A DNA stretch of 64,000 bases from Diphasiastrum complanatum (GCA_029204225.1 CM055093.1:5684933-5748932); one strand, 5' to 3'; counted from the first letter of the stretch, positions 13,571-25,310 are shown. The notes: a model not told the origin generated them from the sequence alone. Numbers and translations: made by a program.

Positions 13571-14810
13571 GATACAATTAAGCTCAATACTGATGGCATA
13601 TCGATTCTCTTTAAAGTATTCACTTACATTTGGTCTCATAATACGAAACTAATGATAGTGCATATTGTAGTTGCATCGTATTGCTCCGGCTTCTCCAGGG
13701 TATGTCTTGGTTCATATTTGAACCTAATACCAGTTATTTCAAGGTATGGCACCAACCAAATCTCCACAAAGCAACTTAGCTATTGTACTCCAAATAAGTC
13801 TTGTAAACATTCTTTCTATAATTTTGTGTGAATAGCTATATGCTAAAAAGTATTAATCACACCTTTTCTTTTACAGTGTCCTCATACCATGAATGTTACA
13901 TCATTTTGATATAACAGTCATGACAACACTTCACCTTACCCCTATAGCGTTACTTTAGACTCTTGGTGAGATACAACTGGAAAGCATGGATATGCTCAGG
14001 AGTATGGACAGCAGTGCATGACATACCTTACTTCGTAAGGGTCACTTGGGTTAGTATAGCATGGATTTGCTCTGATACCAACACATGTGTTCACACCAGG
14101 TCTTTTGGCTAAGAAATATTGAAAACGGTTTAAACTTTTCATACTCGTCTTTGATTAAATTGAACCGATATGGACATGTCTATTAGAAAAAAATTGAATT
14201 TGAAGATCTATAGAGATAGATATATGTGCATTCAAGCTTTCCCTTTTAAGTGCTAATAAAAATCACCAGAACTGAAAATATCATATATGATTGTATACTA
14301 CCATGATTTTAACAATGTTTTTTTGGTTTGTCAACTGTAAAAATTATTTTATGACCATAGAAACATGTATCTCAACAGTCTTCAATTTGGAGTTATGTAG
14401 AGATAGATATGTGCATTTAAAGTTACCCATGTCAAGTGCTGAAAAGTATTAAAAGTTATTGAGAGATTTTAGAAAGTTCCAGCTCTTTTGGAGGGGCTTT
14501 TAACAACCCTTTCTTTGGCTGTCTACTTTCAAAAATCTTTTATGGCCATAGAAACATTTCTATAAAAAATAATCAAATTTGAAGTCCTATAGATATATAT
14601 ACATGCACCTAAAATTACCTATGTGAAGTGCTAAAATGTGCTAAACATTGAAGTTTTTCGAGGGCAAAAAACAATCAATTGAGAGAAAATTTTTTTAGGT
14701 CTTTCAATAATACAATGAAGATTGAAGTCTAGTTCCACATACAATTGAAAGATTGAAATTTCAATCATTTGATGGCATGTTACGTCTCGTCAAGTGACCA
14801 AGGGTTTTAT
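13571..14810. other. no gene recognised; right copy of the 36-bp repeat
   Basis: AT-rich sequence without coding signature. The right copy of the 36-bp direct repeat is at 14139-14174. Short phrases such as 'ggccatagaaacat' recur loosely between 14340 and 14560, suggesting an old duplicated segment. Confidence 0.4.
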
Positions 14811-15236
14811 GGGTTGCTACAAACTTGTGAGAATGTTTTCTTTGTTGAATTTCACATGTGTGGGAGTGCCCTAAAGTGTGATTATGATCTTCTAAGACTT
14901 GATGATTGCACAAAGATCAAGCATAGATTGATAATCAAGATCTATCTCAAAAAACTAAGGCAAGAGCACTTTGTAACATGCATATATCAAGCATACAAGT
15001 ACATTCACACGTATGTAGACTTTCTAAATGGGTTGCTACAAATTTGTGAGAATGTTTTTCTTTGTTGAATTTCACACGTGTGGGAGTGCCCTAAAGTGTG
15101 ATTATGATCTCCTAAGACTTGATGATTGCACAAAGATCAAGCATAGATTGATAATCAAGATATATCTCAAAAAACTAAGGCAAGAGCACTTTGTAACATG
15201 CATATATCAAGCATACAAGTACATTTCACACGTATG
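14811..15236. repeat. 219-bp tandem duplication
   Basis: The block beginning gggttgctacaaacttgtga at 14811 is repeated at 15030 with only a few substitutions and small indels. The two units are head to tail, so this is a recent local duplication. Confidence 0.95.
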
Positions 15237-15283
15237 GAAACTTGTCAAAGAAAAAACTAAGTGTGGAAAAACCTTGCTCTTGA

Positions 15284-15396
15284 GTAGAGAGAGAATCCAA
15301 CAAACAATCCTCAGGTAGAGAGAGAATCCAACAAGCAATCCTCAAGTAGAGAGAGAATCCAACAAACAATCCCCGAGTAGAGAGAGAACCCAATAT
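15284..15396. repeat. 31-bp minisatellite, 3.6 copies
   Basis: Units begin gtagagagagaatccaacaa at 15284, 15315 and 15346, with a partial unit at 15377. There is no spacer diversity, so it is a plain minisatellite. Confidence 0.95.
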
Positions 15397-15573
15397 GACT
15401 AAAAAAGTAGAAATCTCCTTAACTCCAAAAAACTTACATAGAATTGATCTAAGACACATATAAGTAGTAATTAGAGGTCAAGGGGAGTGAAACATGATTG
15501 GACCACCCCTTCTTTTCCTCCTTTAAATATGATTGTCTTAGTGACATATTGACCCTCAATTGGTCCCAAAGTC

Positions 15574-16271
15574 TTGAAAAACCCCTCTCCTCCATCATGG
15601 AGCATGAATCTACCTGGATCTGCCATTAAGCTTGATGCGTTTAGTAGAGACGTGGAAAAAATGCATGCCTTGATCCATGAAGCCAAAAAAGTCCAAGAAA
15701 CTACATTTATCTTGGACATTGGACAATGTGAGAGGCCTCCTATTGTCCCTCTGACTAACAACAGGCCCTTGGAGGTCAGGGAACCTAACAGCTCCCATGT
15801 ACATAATCTAAAAATAAAATTTAAAGACCACACTCAGGCAATAGTGACTCCATTTATTGTTCTTGTTGATCTTGCTATCTATCCCACAATAGCAGATTTT
15901 GATGTTAAATTAATAGATTCCTATAAATTTTTGTTTTGGGTGGTATCCACAGTTTACAGATCAGAAAAGAACTTTCTCTTTAATATCCCCACATATTGTC
16001 CTTCAAGCAAGTTAGTAGCATTGTTTTTGCTAGCCTAAATGTTGAGGAGGCCAAGCTTTTTGCTTGGGACCACAACATTGATCAAGATTACAGATTGAAG
16101 ACGACAGTTTTTCAAATAGTGAGATTCTTCCACAAAGAGTATCTTAGACTCCACAAGGAGGGTGACAAAACTAATATACAGCTAAAGTGGCTCTGCGCTC
16201 AAGAGACATGGCTTCCTTTTGACGAGAAGTCTCCAGCCACCTCTTTGACAAAATACAATAATTTTTTTTAG
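15574..16271 (+). pseudogene. decayed ORF, possible ParB/Srx-like domain
   Basis: Two overlapping frames read as one broken protein. The first (15574 onward) contains IKFKDHTQAIVTPFIVLVDL. From about 15910 the continuation is in the frame of the second (15996-16271). It reads GGIHSLQ, then a region with FASLNVEEAKLFAWDHNID and VRFFHKEYL. A Gly-Gly-x-His-Ser turn followed by an 'EA..LA..HN' helix is what I would expect of a ParB N-terminal/sulfiredoxin-like fold. That reading is pattern memory, not a search. A frameshift and at least one stop disrupt it. Its 3' end is duplicated at 16425-16542. I cannot assign a function. Confidence 0.35.
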
Positions 16272-16424
16272 CTAGTCTTTCGAACTGAACAGGTGATTTT
16301 TTTAACTTTTAATCTTTTTGAATCTATTAAATTTTTTAGCTCCAATTTTTGAGTATTTGATATTTACGATAATTTTTGTTTCAGATGTAGGATCTGGTTG
16401 ACAAATTTTTTGTGTAGTCTAAGA

Positions 16425-16542
16425 TTCTTCCACAAGGAGTATCTTAGAGTCCACAAGGAATATACAACTAAAGTGCCTCTGCGCTCAAGAGACCGGGCTT
16501 CCTTTTGACGAGAAGTCTCCAGCCACCTCTTTGAAAAAATAC
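16425..16542 (+). repeat. partial duplicate of the 3' end of the 15.6-16.27 kb ORF
   Basis: From cttccacaaggagtatctta to the phrase ccagccacctctttg this segment repeats 16125-16256, with about 15-20 bp missing from the middle. The duplicate stands alone without the rest of the ORF. Confidence 0.9.
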
Positions 16543-16901
16543 TAGTTTTTGGTCAGTTTTTCGAAATGATTTGATAAGAAACGACGAGCTTTGGATCCTC
16601 CTATGCTTGGTTTGCAAGGGATATGTCCCATTTTTTCCAAAAGCTTCTCGTCCTTTTGTATTTTGATGTGTCCTTTATGAAGACCTGCTTTTGATAGAAG
16701 TTCCTCCAATCGAGCTATTGCTTGTTTGGCTAATGACTTTGGCTTAGAATTCCAAGCAAACCAAATATGAAGGTATATCAATTTTTCTATAATTCTTACC
16801 TCTCGACGTTTTTAAGAGGAATCAGTAGTACTGGTTTCCAGTTCGGATCTTCTATATCCCTTGAAACTCTCGTGCTCTTCAACATGTCTTTTGTAGTTTT
16901 C
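16542..16901 (-). pseudogene. unrecognised minus-strand ORF, possibly two exons
   Basis: 79 open residues (16781-16542) are Lys-rich and helical in look (KQAIARLEELLSKAGLHKGH). Upstream, 16901-16805 reads VSRDIEDPNWKPVLLIPL and ends at a donor-like GAGAG/GTAAGA. This suggests a real or former spliced gene fragment. I do not recognise it. Its stop abuts the plus-strand duplicate described separately. Confidence 0.25.
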
Positions 16902-16914
16902 ATGCAATAGAGGC

Positions 16915-17520
16915 ATGGATGTTTTGAATTTGCTCCATGTACTTGATTTGGGAGCCACCTCGCATTTTGTTTTCTCGAAACAAATTTTACCTGACTATAA
17001 GAAGACGAATTATTCGAGATTCATTATACTTGGAGACGGTTCTAAGCATGTAGTTGATGGAATTGGTGTACTGTGGTTAAACACGAATCAAGGTGACAAG
17101 AACAAAAAAGTAGCATAATATTTTGTAGACAAGTCCAACTTGGTGAAATGTTGCATATGAAAATATAGCGATATGATATAAGTGAACATGAATCCAGTGT
17201 TCAATTTGCATGTACTTACTAGAACAAAGAAATGTCCTCTAGAATTTAGGCAAACAATAACCAGCAGATGAATTTATAACTTGTAGTCCACTTATCAACT
17301 AGTAACAATCTTTCAAACAAACTATGCATCCCATGTAATGGCAAGATCGTATGTAATGGCATAATGATCTTGCAAGCTAAAGTGACAAATATGCGACGTT
17401 TCTATATTGTAATTGACCATCACAATAATGTAGGCATTGTATCAATGCTCAACATGATGATGCAAATGGTCCATGAAACAACCTACTTGAATCTTGGGGG
17501 GAAACAATAACCTTGGAGTT
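16915..17520 (+). pseudogene. Ty1/copia protease remnant
   Basis: The first 67 residues contain LDLGATSHFVF and FIILGDGSKHVVDGIG. The D-x-GATSH box with a later LGDGS turn is the copia retropepsin pattern, with Leu replacing Ser next to the catalytic Asp. Downstream sequence to about 17520 resembles the following protease and pre-integrase region in several frames. No LTRs were found next to it. Confidence 0.7.
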
Positions 17521-17841
17521 TCAATCATAGCCAAGGTAGGAGATGAAGGTAGAAGCCAAGTAAGGCCATTAAAAGCTTGCACAAAGAGCTCATGAGCAAC
17601 AGTTAAAAGATCTAAAATCAATGCATATAGTGTTCTTTCCTAAATCCCTTAATGGGTTTCAAGGACATAAATAGCATGCATTAAGTAAAAGGATCTAAAG
17701 TCGAATCAACAAGTGGTGAATGAATGTTCTTTCCTAGTTCCCTTGATGGATTTCGGGGAAATAAATAGCATAGAATGCTGCACAGTGCAGACATAGATAA
17801 GTATTTTTCCTAGCTATTGAGGTAAGAGTTATACATCAGAC

Positions 17842-19824
17842 TTAAGAGCAAATAGGACACAAAACCAAGCCATTCTCATTACAATCAGAGCAGCGCCTGT
17901 ATTCACCTTTTACAGTGACTACTTTGCAGCTGCCACTGCAGTCTGGGCATGGCAGAAATCTTACCCCTCCACAGCCATCACAGACTTCTTTAGCTTTTTG
18001 AGTGGGAAATCCTTTCAATAGATCCTCTAAGGTGCCATCTTCATGCAGCTGCAGGACATCCTCTAGCCCTCCAATGTATCGACCTTTTATGAATAGTCTG
18101 GGCACTGGGACTGTCTTTGCCACTAGATCTTTTAACTCCTGCTTGAACTCAGAATGCAAAGATACATCCCTCTCATCAATTTCAATGCCAAAGTGAAGAA
18201 TGAGTGTCTTCAGCTTGTTGCAATCATCGAATGTCTTTCGAATTCCCCTTAGGCTTGTCAGATATAGTACAACACTGTGGCTACCACCTGGTGGGCATCT
18301 GACTTCAAACCGATCAATAACCTGAGAGGCTGTTATCTGCCTTTGCAATCCAGCAAGAGGAAAGTGGGTACTTTTTTTCTGCTTGACATGAAGAATATCT
18401 TGCACCCTCACACCTTCATCTGTCTGGATGATATGGGTCTTATTGCCTTTTGAAGTTGAATCACTTGCATCTGTTTGCATGATTTGAATCTTGTTGCCTT
18501 TTAAGGTAGTATCCCTGGCATCTGCTTGGATAAATTGAATCTTGTTGCTTTTTGAGGTAGAATCACTTGCATCTGAATAGATGAATTGAATTTCATTGGT
18601 TTTTGAGGTAGAATCACATGCATCTGTATGGGTGAGTTGAATCTTATTGCCTTTGAACGTAGAATTACTTGCGTTTGAGTTCCTTCTTGGGTCATTATCA
18701 ACTGCGTGTGAGGTATGATCCGCAGTTTCCCGAGAACTGTACCAATCATTCTCAGAGATTTTTTCAAATGCTTCTTCAAGGGAAGCGAGAAGCTCCGGAT
18801 CAAATACGGTATCATCTATTTCCTCAAATGCAGCTCCATTTCCAACATCATAGGCAACTTGAACGGAGCATCCGCCCTTTTCGTCCACACTGTTTTCTGA
18901 TCTGGTCCCATCATGGGAAGGAAAAATCAGAGATAAATGCTCCGGAGATACGTATCCGTGCTGGTAGGCGACGTCGACTTTTAAGGACGAACTCTTAGAA
19001 ACTGGATTATTATCACATAAGTTTGCAAATTCCGAAGGAGCTGAAATTGATGATGCTTTTAAGGCATCAAAGAGAGGGTTGCTTTCTCTTTGGGGACTTC
19101 GGGCAGCAAGCTTAATAGCAAAACTGGAATCACTTAGCGCCTCCTGATCATAAACTGCAGTTTCAGTTGTAAATGGTGGACTTCTGGATGTAGCTCCTAT
19201 GAAATCCTCCTCGATGTAAGCAATATCTGTAGATGACATGCTTCGGGGAGTGGCAGCAAAAGACACGCAGCTGCTGGCAACAGGCAAAGGCTCTGCAACA
19301 TTGTCTAACTCTTCAATGGTGTGAATCACTTCGAACACGCGCTTCTCAGCACTTTTAGGTTGTTCAGCGACACGACATGCAGCCATAGGGGGACTCGCTA
19401 TATCTTCTTCAAGACCATCCATTAGCTCTCCAATGTGGATCGTCTCTCTCTCATTCTGGAAAGAGGCAGGCTTGTTGGATGTTTGTTCTGCCTCAAATTT
19501 AAACTGGGAGAGCACACGGCTTACCTCGGACCATGACTCTGGAGGCATCGATCCATTCGTATCCAAATTCTTCATTTTATCGTACATTTCCTTGACAGGA
19601 TCTGCATCTTTGAGGGGATCATCCAATGCATGCTCCTGATCCTGGCTGTCCAGTGGCGCCACGCCATCGCTTCTGGAGGATAGTGCCAGGAGATAGTAGT
19701 CGTCGATTGCCTGAGAATTCTGTTGAAACTTGGAGGCAATCAGGCTTTCACTCGCTCCTCTCCTGTGTCTTACTGTGATGTTTTTGCCCTTGTTTCGCAT
19801 TAATCGTGAGGGCGAACACCCCAT
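17842..19824 (-). CDS. glutaredoxin-domain protein with C-terminal four-CxxC zinc module
   Basis: A 660-residue single-exon gene, ATG at 19824 and TAA at 17844. The start MGCSPS is a typical N-myristoylation plus palmitoylation signal, so membrane attachment is likely. Residues 1-380 are low-complexity and acidic. Residues 385-469 are five tandem 17-residue repeats. Residues 505-607 form the glutaredoxin fold, with TVPVPRLFIKGRYIGG as the glutathione-site loop. Where classical glutaredoxins have CxxC, this has SLRGIRKTFDDC, as in the plant At5g39865-type family, so redox activity is doubtful. Residues 615-659 carry CDGC, CPDC, CSDC and CPIC, fitting a DnaJ-like zinc module. It is longer than the roughly 400 residues I expect for angiosperm relatives; the extra length is N-terminal. 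It is intact and the best-supported host gene here. Confidence 0.93.
   Translation of the reverse strand: MGCSPSRLMRNKGKNITVRHRRGASESLIASKFQQNSQAIDDYYLLALSSRSDGVAPLDSQDQEHALDDPLKDADPVKEMYDKMKNLDTNGSMPPESWSEVSRVLSQFKFEAEQTSNKPASFQNERETIHIGELMDGLEEDIASPPMAACRVAEQPKSAEKRVFEVIHTIEELDNVAEPLPVASSCVSFAATPRSMSSTDIAYIEEDFIGATSRSPPFTTETAVYDQEALSDSSFAIKLAARSPQRESNPLFDALKASSISAPSEFANLCDNNPVSKSSSLKVDVAYQHGYVSPEHLSLIFPSHDGTRSENSVDEKGGCSVQVAYDVGNGAAFEEIDDTVFDPELLASLEEAFEKISENDWYSSRETADHTSHAVDNDPRRNSNASNSTFKGNKIQLTHTDACDSTSKTNEIQFIYSDASDSTSKSNKIQFIQADARDTTLKGNKIQIMQTDASDSTSKGNKTHIIQTDEGVRVQDILHVKQKKSTHFPLAGLQRQITASQVIDRFEVRCPPGGSHSVVLYLTSLRGIRKTFDDCNKLKTLILHFGIEIDERDVSLHSEFKQELKDLVAKTVPVPRLFIKGRYIGGLEDVLQLHEDGTLEDLLKGFPTQKAKEVCDGCGGVRFLPCPDCSGSCKVVTVKGEYRRCSDCNENGLVLCPICS
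18418..18672 (-). repeat. in-frame 51-bp minisatellite inside the glutaredoxin-domain gene
   Basis: Five 51-bp units encode 17-residue repeats of the form ASDSTSKGNKIQFIQTD with substitutions. All stay in frame. They occupy residues 385-469, in the disordered linker before the glutaredoxin domain. Confidence 0.9.
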
Positions 19825-20221
19825 TTTCCTTTCGTTTTATCCTGCTGCCAAGATTAATCCAACAGTCTCTTCCGAGACGAGAAGAAGACAACAAGTGTTT
19901 CCTGCAAGCACTGCACTGCATCGATCGCCAAATCAACCGTTATCGCTCTCCCATCGCCAAAACGTCTGTCTACTTGGTATTAGCATTCACACATTCCTAA
20001 TTTTGTGCGAATGATCTCGTTGCCAAGGAATAAGACGCGTGAAAAGCAAAAATATGGCAGCAGTAAGCACTAAATTATCAAGGCCATCAGCAACAAGATT
20101 TAACAGTTTTTCAAGGAGTTCTGTGCTAGAATCATAGATAAGGAAATTAAAAAGCTCTCTACAAGATCATCTACCAACAGATAACTACAATAAAAGAAAG
20201 TTATTCTGAACATGTAGTCAC

Positions 20222-20306
20222 CTTTCCAGTTAATAGTACTTTCTAATGTGCAATGTACTGGATCCCCATTAATATTCTGAGAAAACCAGCGCAAAGGCTC
20301 AGGGAC
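20222..20306 (-). other. candidate exon with canonical splice sites, upstream of the glutaredoxin-domain gene
   Basis: On the minus strand a pyrimidine run ending CTCTCAG precedes 85 bases that are open and protein-like (VPEPLRWFSQNINGD, then CTLESTINWK). They end at AAAG/GTGACT. This is a textbook internal exon. It may be a 5' UTR exon of the glutaredoxin gene or an orphan coding exon of another gene. No partner exons were recognised. Confidence 0.35.
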
Positions 20307-20666
20307 CTGAGAGAAAAAAAAATTTGAATCGCAGAGGGTATCCCTCAATCGATGATTGATGAGCAACAGCCAACAACCATGTCAATTCCTCAAGTATCAA
20401 TTAACCATCGACGAACAAGAAACAAACTTTAAATCTCAAACTGGAAGTTTGCATCAAAAATCTATGTATTAAAGCATGAAAAACCTCCAAACGATGCGAT
20501 CCCTAAGAGAAGCTTACATTATGGCATATGGGTTCCACATTCTTTGCCATTGAAGGCATCCGTGAGTCCATGATCGAGCATTATAGCCTACCATGCCAAA
20601 TTCGATTCTACAAACAACAACACAGACGATATTTCCTTTCCTTGAACTCGATCGTCGGCCGCTTAC

Positions 20667-20812
20667 CAATTCATGCTCCCAAAGAATAAATCACGACTCT
20701 TCTTCCTGCATGCCCGCTTTCCAGTCCATTATTATCCTTCTTCCATGTGCTCTTATTAACGCACGTTGCTCGCACGCTCGCTCTCTCTCACACTCTCTCT
20801 CAAATATATATT
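20667..20812 (-). promoter_or_regulatory. candidate TATA box and first non-coding exon
   Basis: On the minus strand TATATATTT at 20812-20804 is followed by a GA-rich stretch and, at 20667, by a good donor GAATTG/GTAAGC. This could be the promoter and first exon of the glutaredoxin-domain gene, about 850 bp upstream of its ATG. Inference only. Confidence 0.25.
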
Positions 20813-21406
20813 CCTCGTTGTTCCTCCTGCTCTCTCGTGAGCTGGGGCCCGAAGGAATGAACATCAGAATAATATCTAAAAAATAATGCTATGTAATTGC
20901 AGCTCAGCACAAAATAGGAATAATATAAGCATTTCTCTGTAATCAAAGAAACAACATGTCACGAGTCTTGATGAGGATCGTCGTACATACCAGTCCACAA
21001 ACTAAGAGAGAAAAGATCAAATAGTGTTGCTAGCAAAAGATATAGTTCTCAAAAGGAGGATGAGAGATCAACATGCTAACTAGAGTGAGACAAGTGTGCA
21101 ATGGGCATTAATGAAAACATCTCTCCTTAAATGTTCACCATTTCCTCTTACAATATCTTGTTCATTGAGTTTAATGTCGTGAAGCTTTCTCATTCTCCTT
21201 ATCACATGATGGATGGCTATCTTGGATATTCCTTTTAAAATAACCACTTAACTTATAGCCTAGTGTGAAATAATATGAAAGGAGTTTTATGTGTGGTTTA
21301 TATGAACGCGTCTTTTCGTAGGGAGACGTCTCTAGCTCATCTATGTAACGGGCTATTGCTATTCTCCTCATTATGATAATCCAATGCATTCATTGTTTAG
21401 TTATTG

Positions 21407-21408
<2 letters not shown>

Positions 21409-21478
<70 letters not shown>
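21409..21478. repeat. (CT)n microsatellite
   Basis: About 35 CT repeats ending in a short C run. Confidence 0.98.
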
Positions 21479-21479
<1 letters not shown>

Positions 21480-21480
<1 letters not shown>

Positions 21481-22590
21481 CCCAGACTACAACATGATAT
21501 TAGAGATCATAGTGTAGCGACCCTTTGCTAGTTGAGGAGAAAACTATAGTGCCATAATGAAGCCTATGTTCCCAGAGATGTAAGAGAAAATGTATGTAAT
21601 AATGTCAAGGGATATCCCTATTGGATGAACGCACTGCATTGGGAGCGTAATCCTTCAGAACTGAATGGGTGGAGAGTATTAGTTTGCAGTACTTTCTATA
21701 CTTGATTCTTAACTATCTAGAAAAGCTATCTATTTGGGGAATGAAAATTATTTACACTATACGTTCTATCTAATTGAGCAGAAGCAAACTACGACAACAA
21801 ATGAATGCTTCATGAGGCATAGTTGTTGTAATCAAAGCAATAGCTCTAATGATGATAGTGATGACACTACCAAGTGTGGTGATGATTTGGTTTGCTTTGA
21901 TGGAGGCATGCTTAGCCTTGGATGTAACATGTCTAGCCATCCTGTGTTGATTCTTTTGATCCAAGTTGGATGATTTCCATTGGACAGGTCGAAGTTAAGG
22001 GATGTGACTTTGGAGGGTGTACTTCAAGCATACATGAATGGTATTACGAGTGCAACTATAGTCATCAATATGTGTGAAGATTCTCGATGAGTAGTATACA
22101 ATCTATTTTTCATAGATCTCCTAGCGGTTCAGATGTTGAAATCTTCATGACTTCATAAGTCTAGATCTGATCAATCACATCCCTTTGAAATTGGCAGATC
22201 TGTAATGTATGTACACACATCAATCACACAATGTTAGACATAGTATTGGTGAGCTGCATCCATGTCATTCCACCAATAACGTTGAGAGTGCATTTGCATA
22301 TCCCTCCATGCATGGGTCTGAAATGGGCATTTTCTTAAATTTGATGGGATCGGGAGCATTTGTCATTTAGATCACAGGAGGGGTTTCATTGCAGGGATTC
22401 AGGTACCAAAGTACTTGAACAGTATAGACCAATTAGTTGCAGATGGACTTTGGGAAGGAAGTGATTGAAGATACCATAGATCCTTGTGGTTAGCATCACC
22501 CAATGAGGGTGTTGAGCCCACTATATGAGATTCATCACCCGATGCTGGTAACAAAAGAGCATTCTAGATTCATCCGTGTGCGGACCACAC
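21480..22590. other. no gene recognised
   Basis: No domain, splice-consistent frame or repeat was seen. Short frames around 21734-21973 on both strands look random. Confidence 0.4.
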
Positions 22591-22593
22591 TCC

Positions 22594-23700
22594 CCAGTGA
22601 AGTCGCCAATGTTAGCTGATATTTTCGCACTAAAAATCGGTCTATGTTTTAAGTGATTTTCTCAATTTTGTAAAATCCGGCTATTAATGGTGAAATCGGC
22701 ACAAATTTGCCTATAGATAGGGGTCCCAGCCATCCCAAAATATGACTAGAGCAAATTTTGCGGCCTTAGAAATGGCCCATAGAATAGGTTACGGCCTTAG
22801 AATTGGCCCGATTATAATAGTTGGCACTGCTGCGCAAATTTTCCAATGTAGTATAAAAAAATTGCTTATTGTGTTTTCAGGGAACCGCTTGTCTTAAAGA
22901 AGCCCCAAGCATGAGTGCTTGGCAACAGTTGCAGTTGTCAAAAAGAAATTGAATCTCAAAAGCGGACAGCGAATTATGGGACAAGGGACAAATTTTTAAC
23001 AAGGGGAAACATGGGCAAGTTGCAAGCTCTCAAGGCAACATGGGCAAACAGCACCCCGACAAACCATCTCGACAACCTGAACCATGGGCCATGGACACGC
23101 AAGAGAAAATGAAAAGAAGAGACCAAACTTGCTTGATAAAAATGCCCTACCTAGAAATGGTAGGAGTTAGCCACAAGTAGTCATAAGGACTACCCAATTA
23201 AGAATGGAAATTAAGTAAAGCACTTACCCCATTTAAACCACCCACAAGTACAACAAAGAAAGGTGTATCACACAAGTGGTACCCTTGTACCCATTGATCA
23301 TAAACATCTTTTTTAAGAAGGGAAGGGTACCAAAGTCAAGTCACAAGTAAAGGCCTTGTACAAAACGGGACACATGGCATGAAGGGGTTGAAGAGTGAAA
23401 AGTTGGCATTATGAAGGGGAGGTTTGGAGGGATGTGTATAAAAGAGAGAGACCCCTTTTGGCATTCACGTGAGAGGATGAAAAAAAGAGAACATTTGAGA
23501 GTGAATTGTTGAATGAGTGGAGTGTTTGTGAGAGCGTGAGACTTTGAAAACGTGAGAGTGCAAGGAGGGTTGTGGTTTGAGTTAGTGTGTGTGTAGAAGA
23601 ATACTGTTAGAATGTTATGATTGTGAGAAGCCTGGAGGTTGATTGTTGAGAAAGAAGGAAAAGCTATGAGTCTTTGAGAGGGAGTATGGAATCTGCTATG
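22594..23700. repeat. possible LTR-type sequence with a primer-site-like flank and TATA box
   Basis: On the minus strand, TTGGCGACTTCACTGGGGA (22611-22593) follows ...CAGCTAACA. This resembles the primer-binding site that follows the 5' LTR in some plant Ty3 elements, so an LTR may start TGTTAGCTG at about 22611 and extend right. Against this, the TATAAAAG at 23437-23444 is on the plus strand, the wrong direction for such an LTR. No second copy or coding region was found. Confidence 0.25.
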
Positions 23701-25310
23701 CATCGCATTTTCTACCTATCTCAACACCTCCAGATTACCAATGAGGTGGAAGCGCGCTGATGGACTGCCACCACTACCACTGTCTGCACCGCATTCTACT
23801 GAGCACAGCTCTGTGCTGCACAACTGTCTGTAGCTACTAATACTACTCATCGTTGTACCTGCCAACTCGGGTTGCATGCTACCACGTAGATTTGGGTGCA
23901 CACAGACGGTCTGTGTCTCTAACTATTGTGTACACATCTGCGCTATCTAATCTGAACAAGTCTACATCGATCTGCTCCTCACAACTCTGTATCTGGAGGC
24001 CTCCGATTTTGCTAAAGAAAAAATTTATGAAGCTTCTGTAGGCCTGCGCTATTCAATCTCCAACCTGCTCTGCGTGACTGTAATCCAAGAATTGCACAAA
24101 CAGTTTTATGCGGCCCCGGGCATTGACCTATGCTATCCTTTCAACATGGTCACGTGAACTAGAAGAATTGGGATAGGATCGGAGCAATACATAAGTCACA
24201 GGCCTAGCTCGGTTGACAAGGTGTTAACTCTTCCATCCACAAGAAGAACGACAGATAAGCCTCATGACTCGGCAGTTCTCCTGAAGGCACACTGATCTCG
24301 TCTATCACATGAGGTATATCTTTGTTTTCATACGGTTTCCATGATTGCGTGCATACAATATGGTCGATGCTTCATTTAGTCATTGTTATACATGGATTCC
24401 ATAATGTTGTTGTTTTTTGAGAGCCATATCATGTAATATGAAGCTGATGATTAAGATATTGGCAGTTCAACCACTAAACTTACATAAGATAGGGTGTTCA
24501 TTCTACACAATAGCATCATGTTTACCTTACCTTACCATTTGACATAGCATTATCATTATGGTTTTTTTATTCTCATGGCTCTTGGAAGTGTCAGAGATGC
24601 ATTATGAAATGACATTTTATTATATCCTGTTTTGAGTCATTATTGATGGGGCAAGGGAGATAGAAGAACGCGAACGGAGAAGAGAGCATGAAAATTGCGG
24701 AACAGCTCTCCCGTTTTAATTGGCTGCTAGGTGCAAAAACAGTCTAATAGACAACTTATGCTAAATGTAATCACAGCTTTAAGTGTTCTAATTGCCCAAC
24801 AAGATCTTTAAAAATTAATTCATACTCTTAAATAAGAGTACAGTCCACCGAAGAGGTTAGAGATGGTTTGTGTGTGATACTACTGAAATCAGATTTAATG
24901 TGAAGTATAGTTCTGAAATAAATGGAAGAGCAGTATGATATCACGAGTTCCTCATGTGTCAAAGATGGCCATCATCTGATCAGAAACTGAGGAGTCTTAG
25001 ACGTCCGTATTTAGATCGGAGTGAGTAAACAAGCACGATCAAACATCAATAAAAGTGCATTCAATCACAACATGCATTCATCTACGTTGTACACATATGA
25101 AAGCAAGTTGCTGCTATATTACACTGAAGCACGATACAAATAGCAATAACAACCAAAATGACGGCGTGATTGGGAGGCTCAAATGAGCTATATTACTCTT
25201 TCTCCAAGCATGACTATGCCTATCAGAAACGAACAGAACACTAGTGCTAGAAATCACGGTCATTCTGATTGCGTAGCCAAACATTAACAAAACCATCAGA
25301 AGAATAATTT
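23701..25310. other. no gene recognised
   Basis: Mixed sequence without recognisable domains. A few open frames shorter than 70 codons appear random. Confidence 0.4.

Noticed and set aside
15284-15396. CRISPR-like regular repeats
   Set aside because: Head-to-tail minisatellite with no spacers, in a plant genome.
20593-20886. Plus-strand 97-codon frame
   Set aside because: No domain and composition follows the CT-rich DNA; the minus-strand splice and TATA signals are better.
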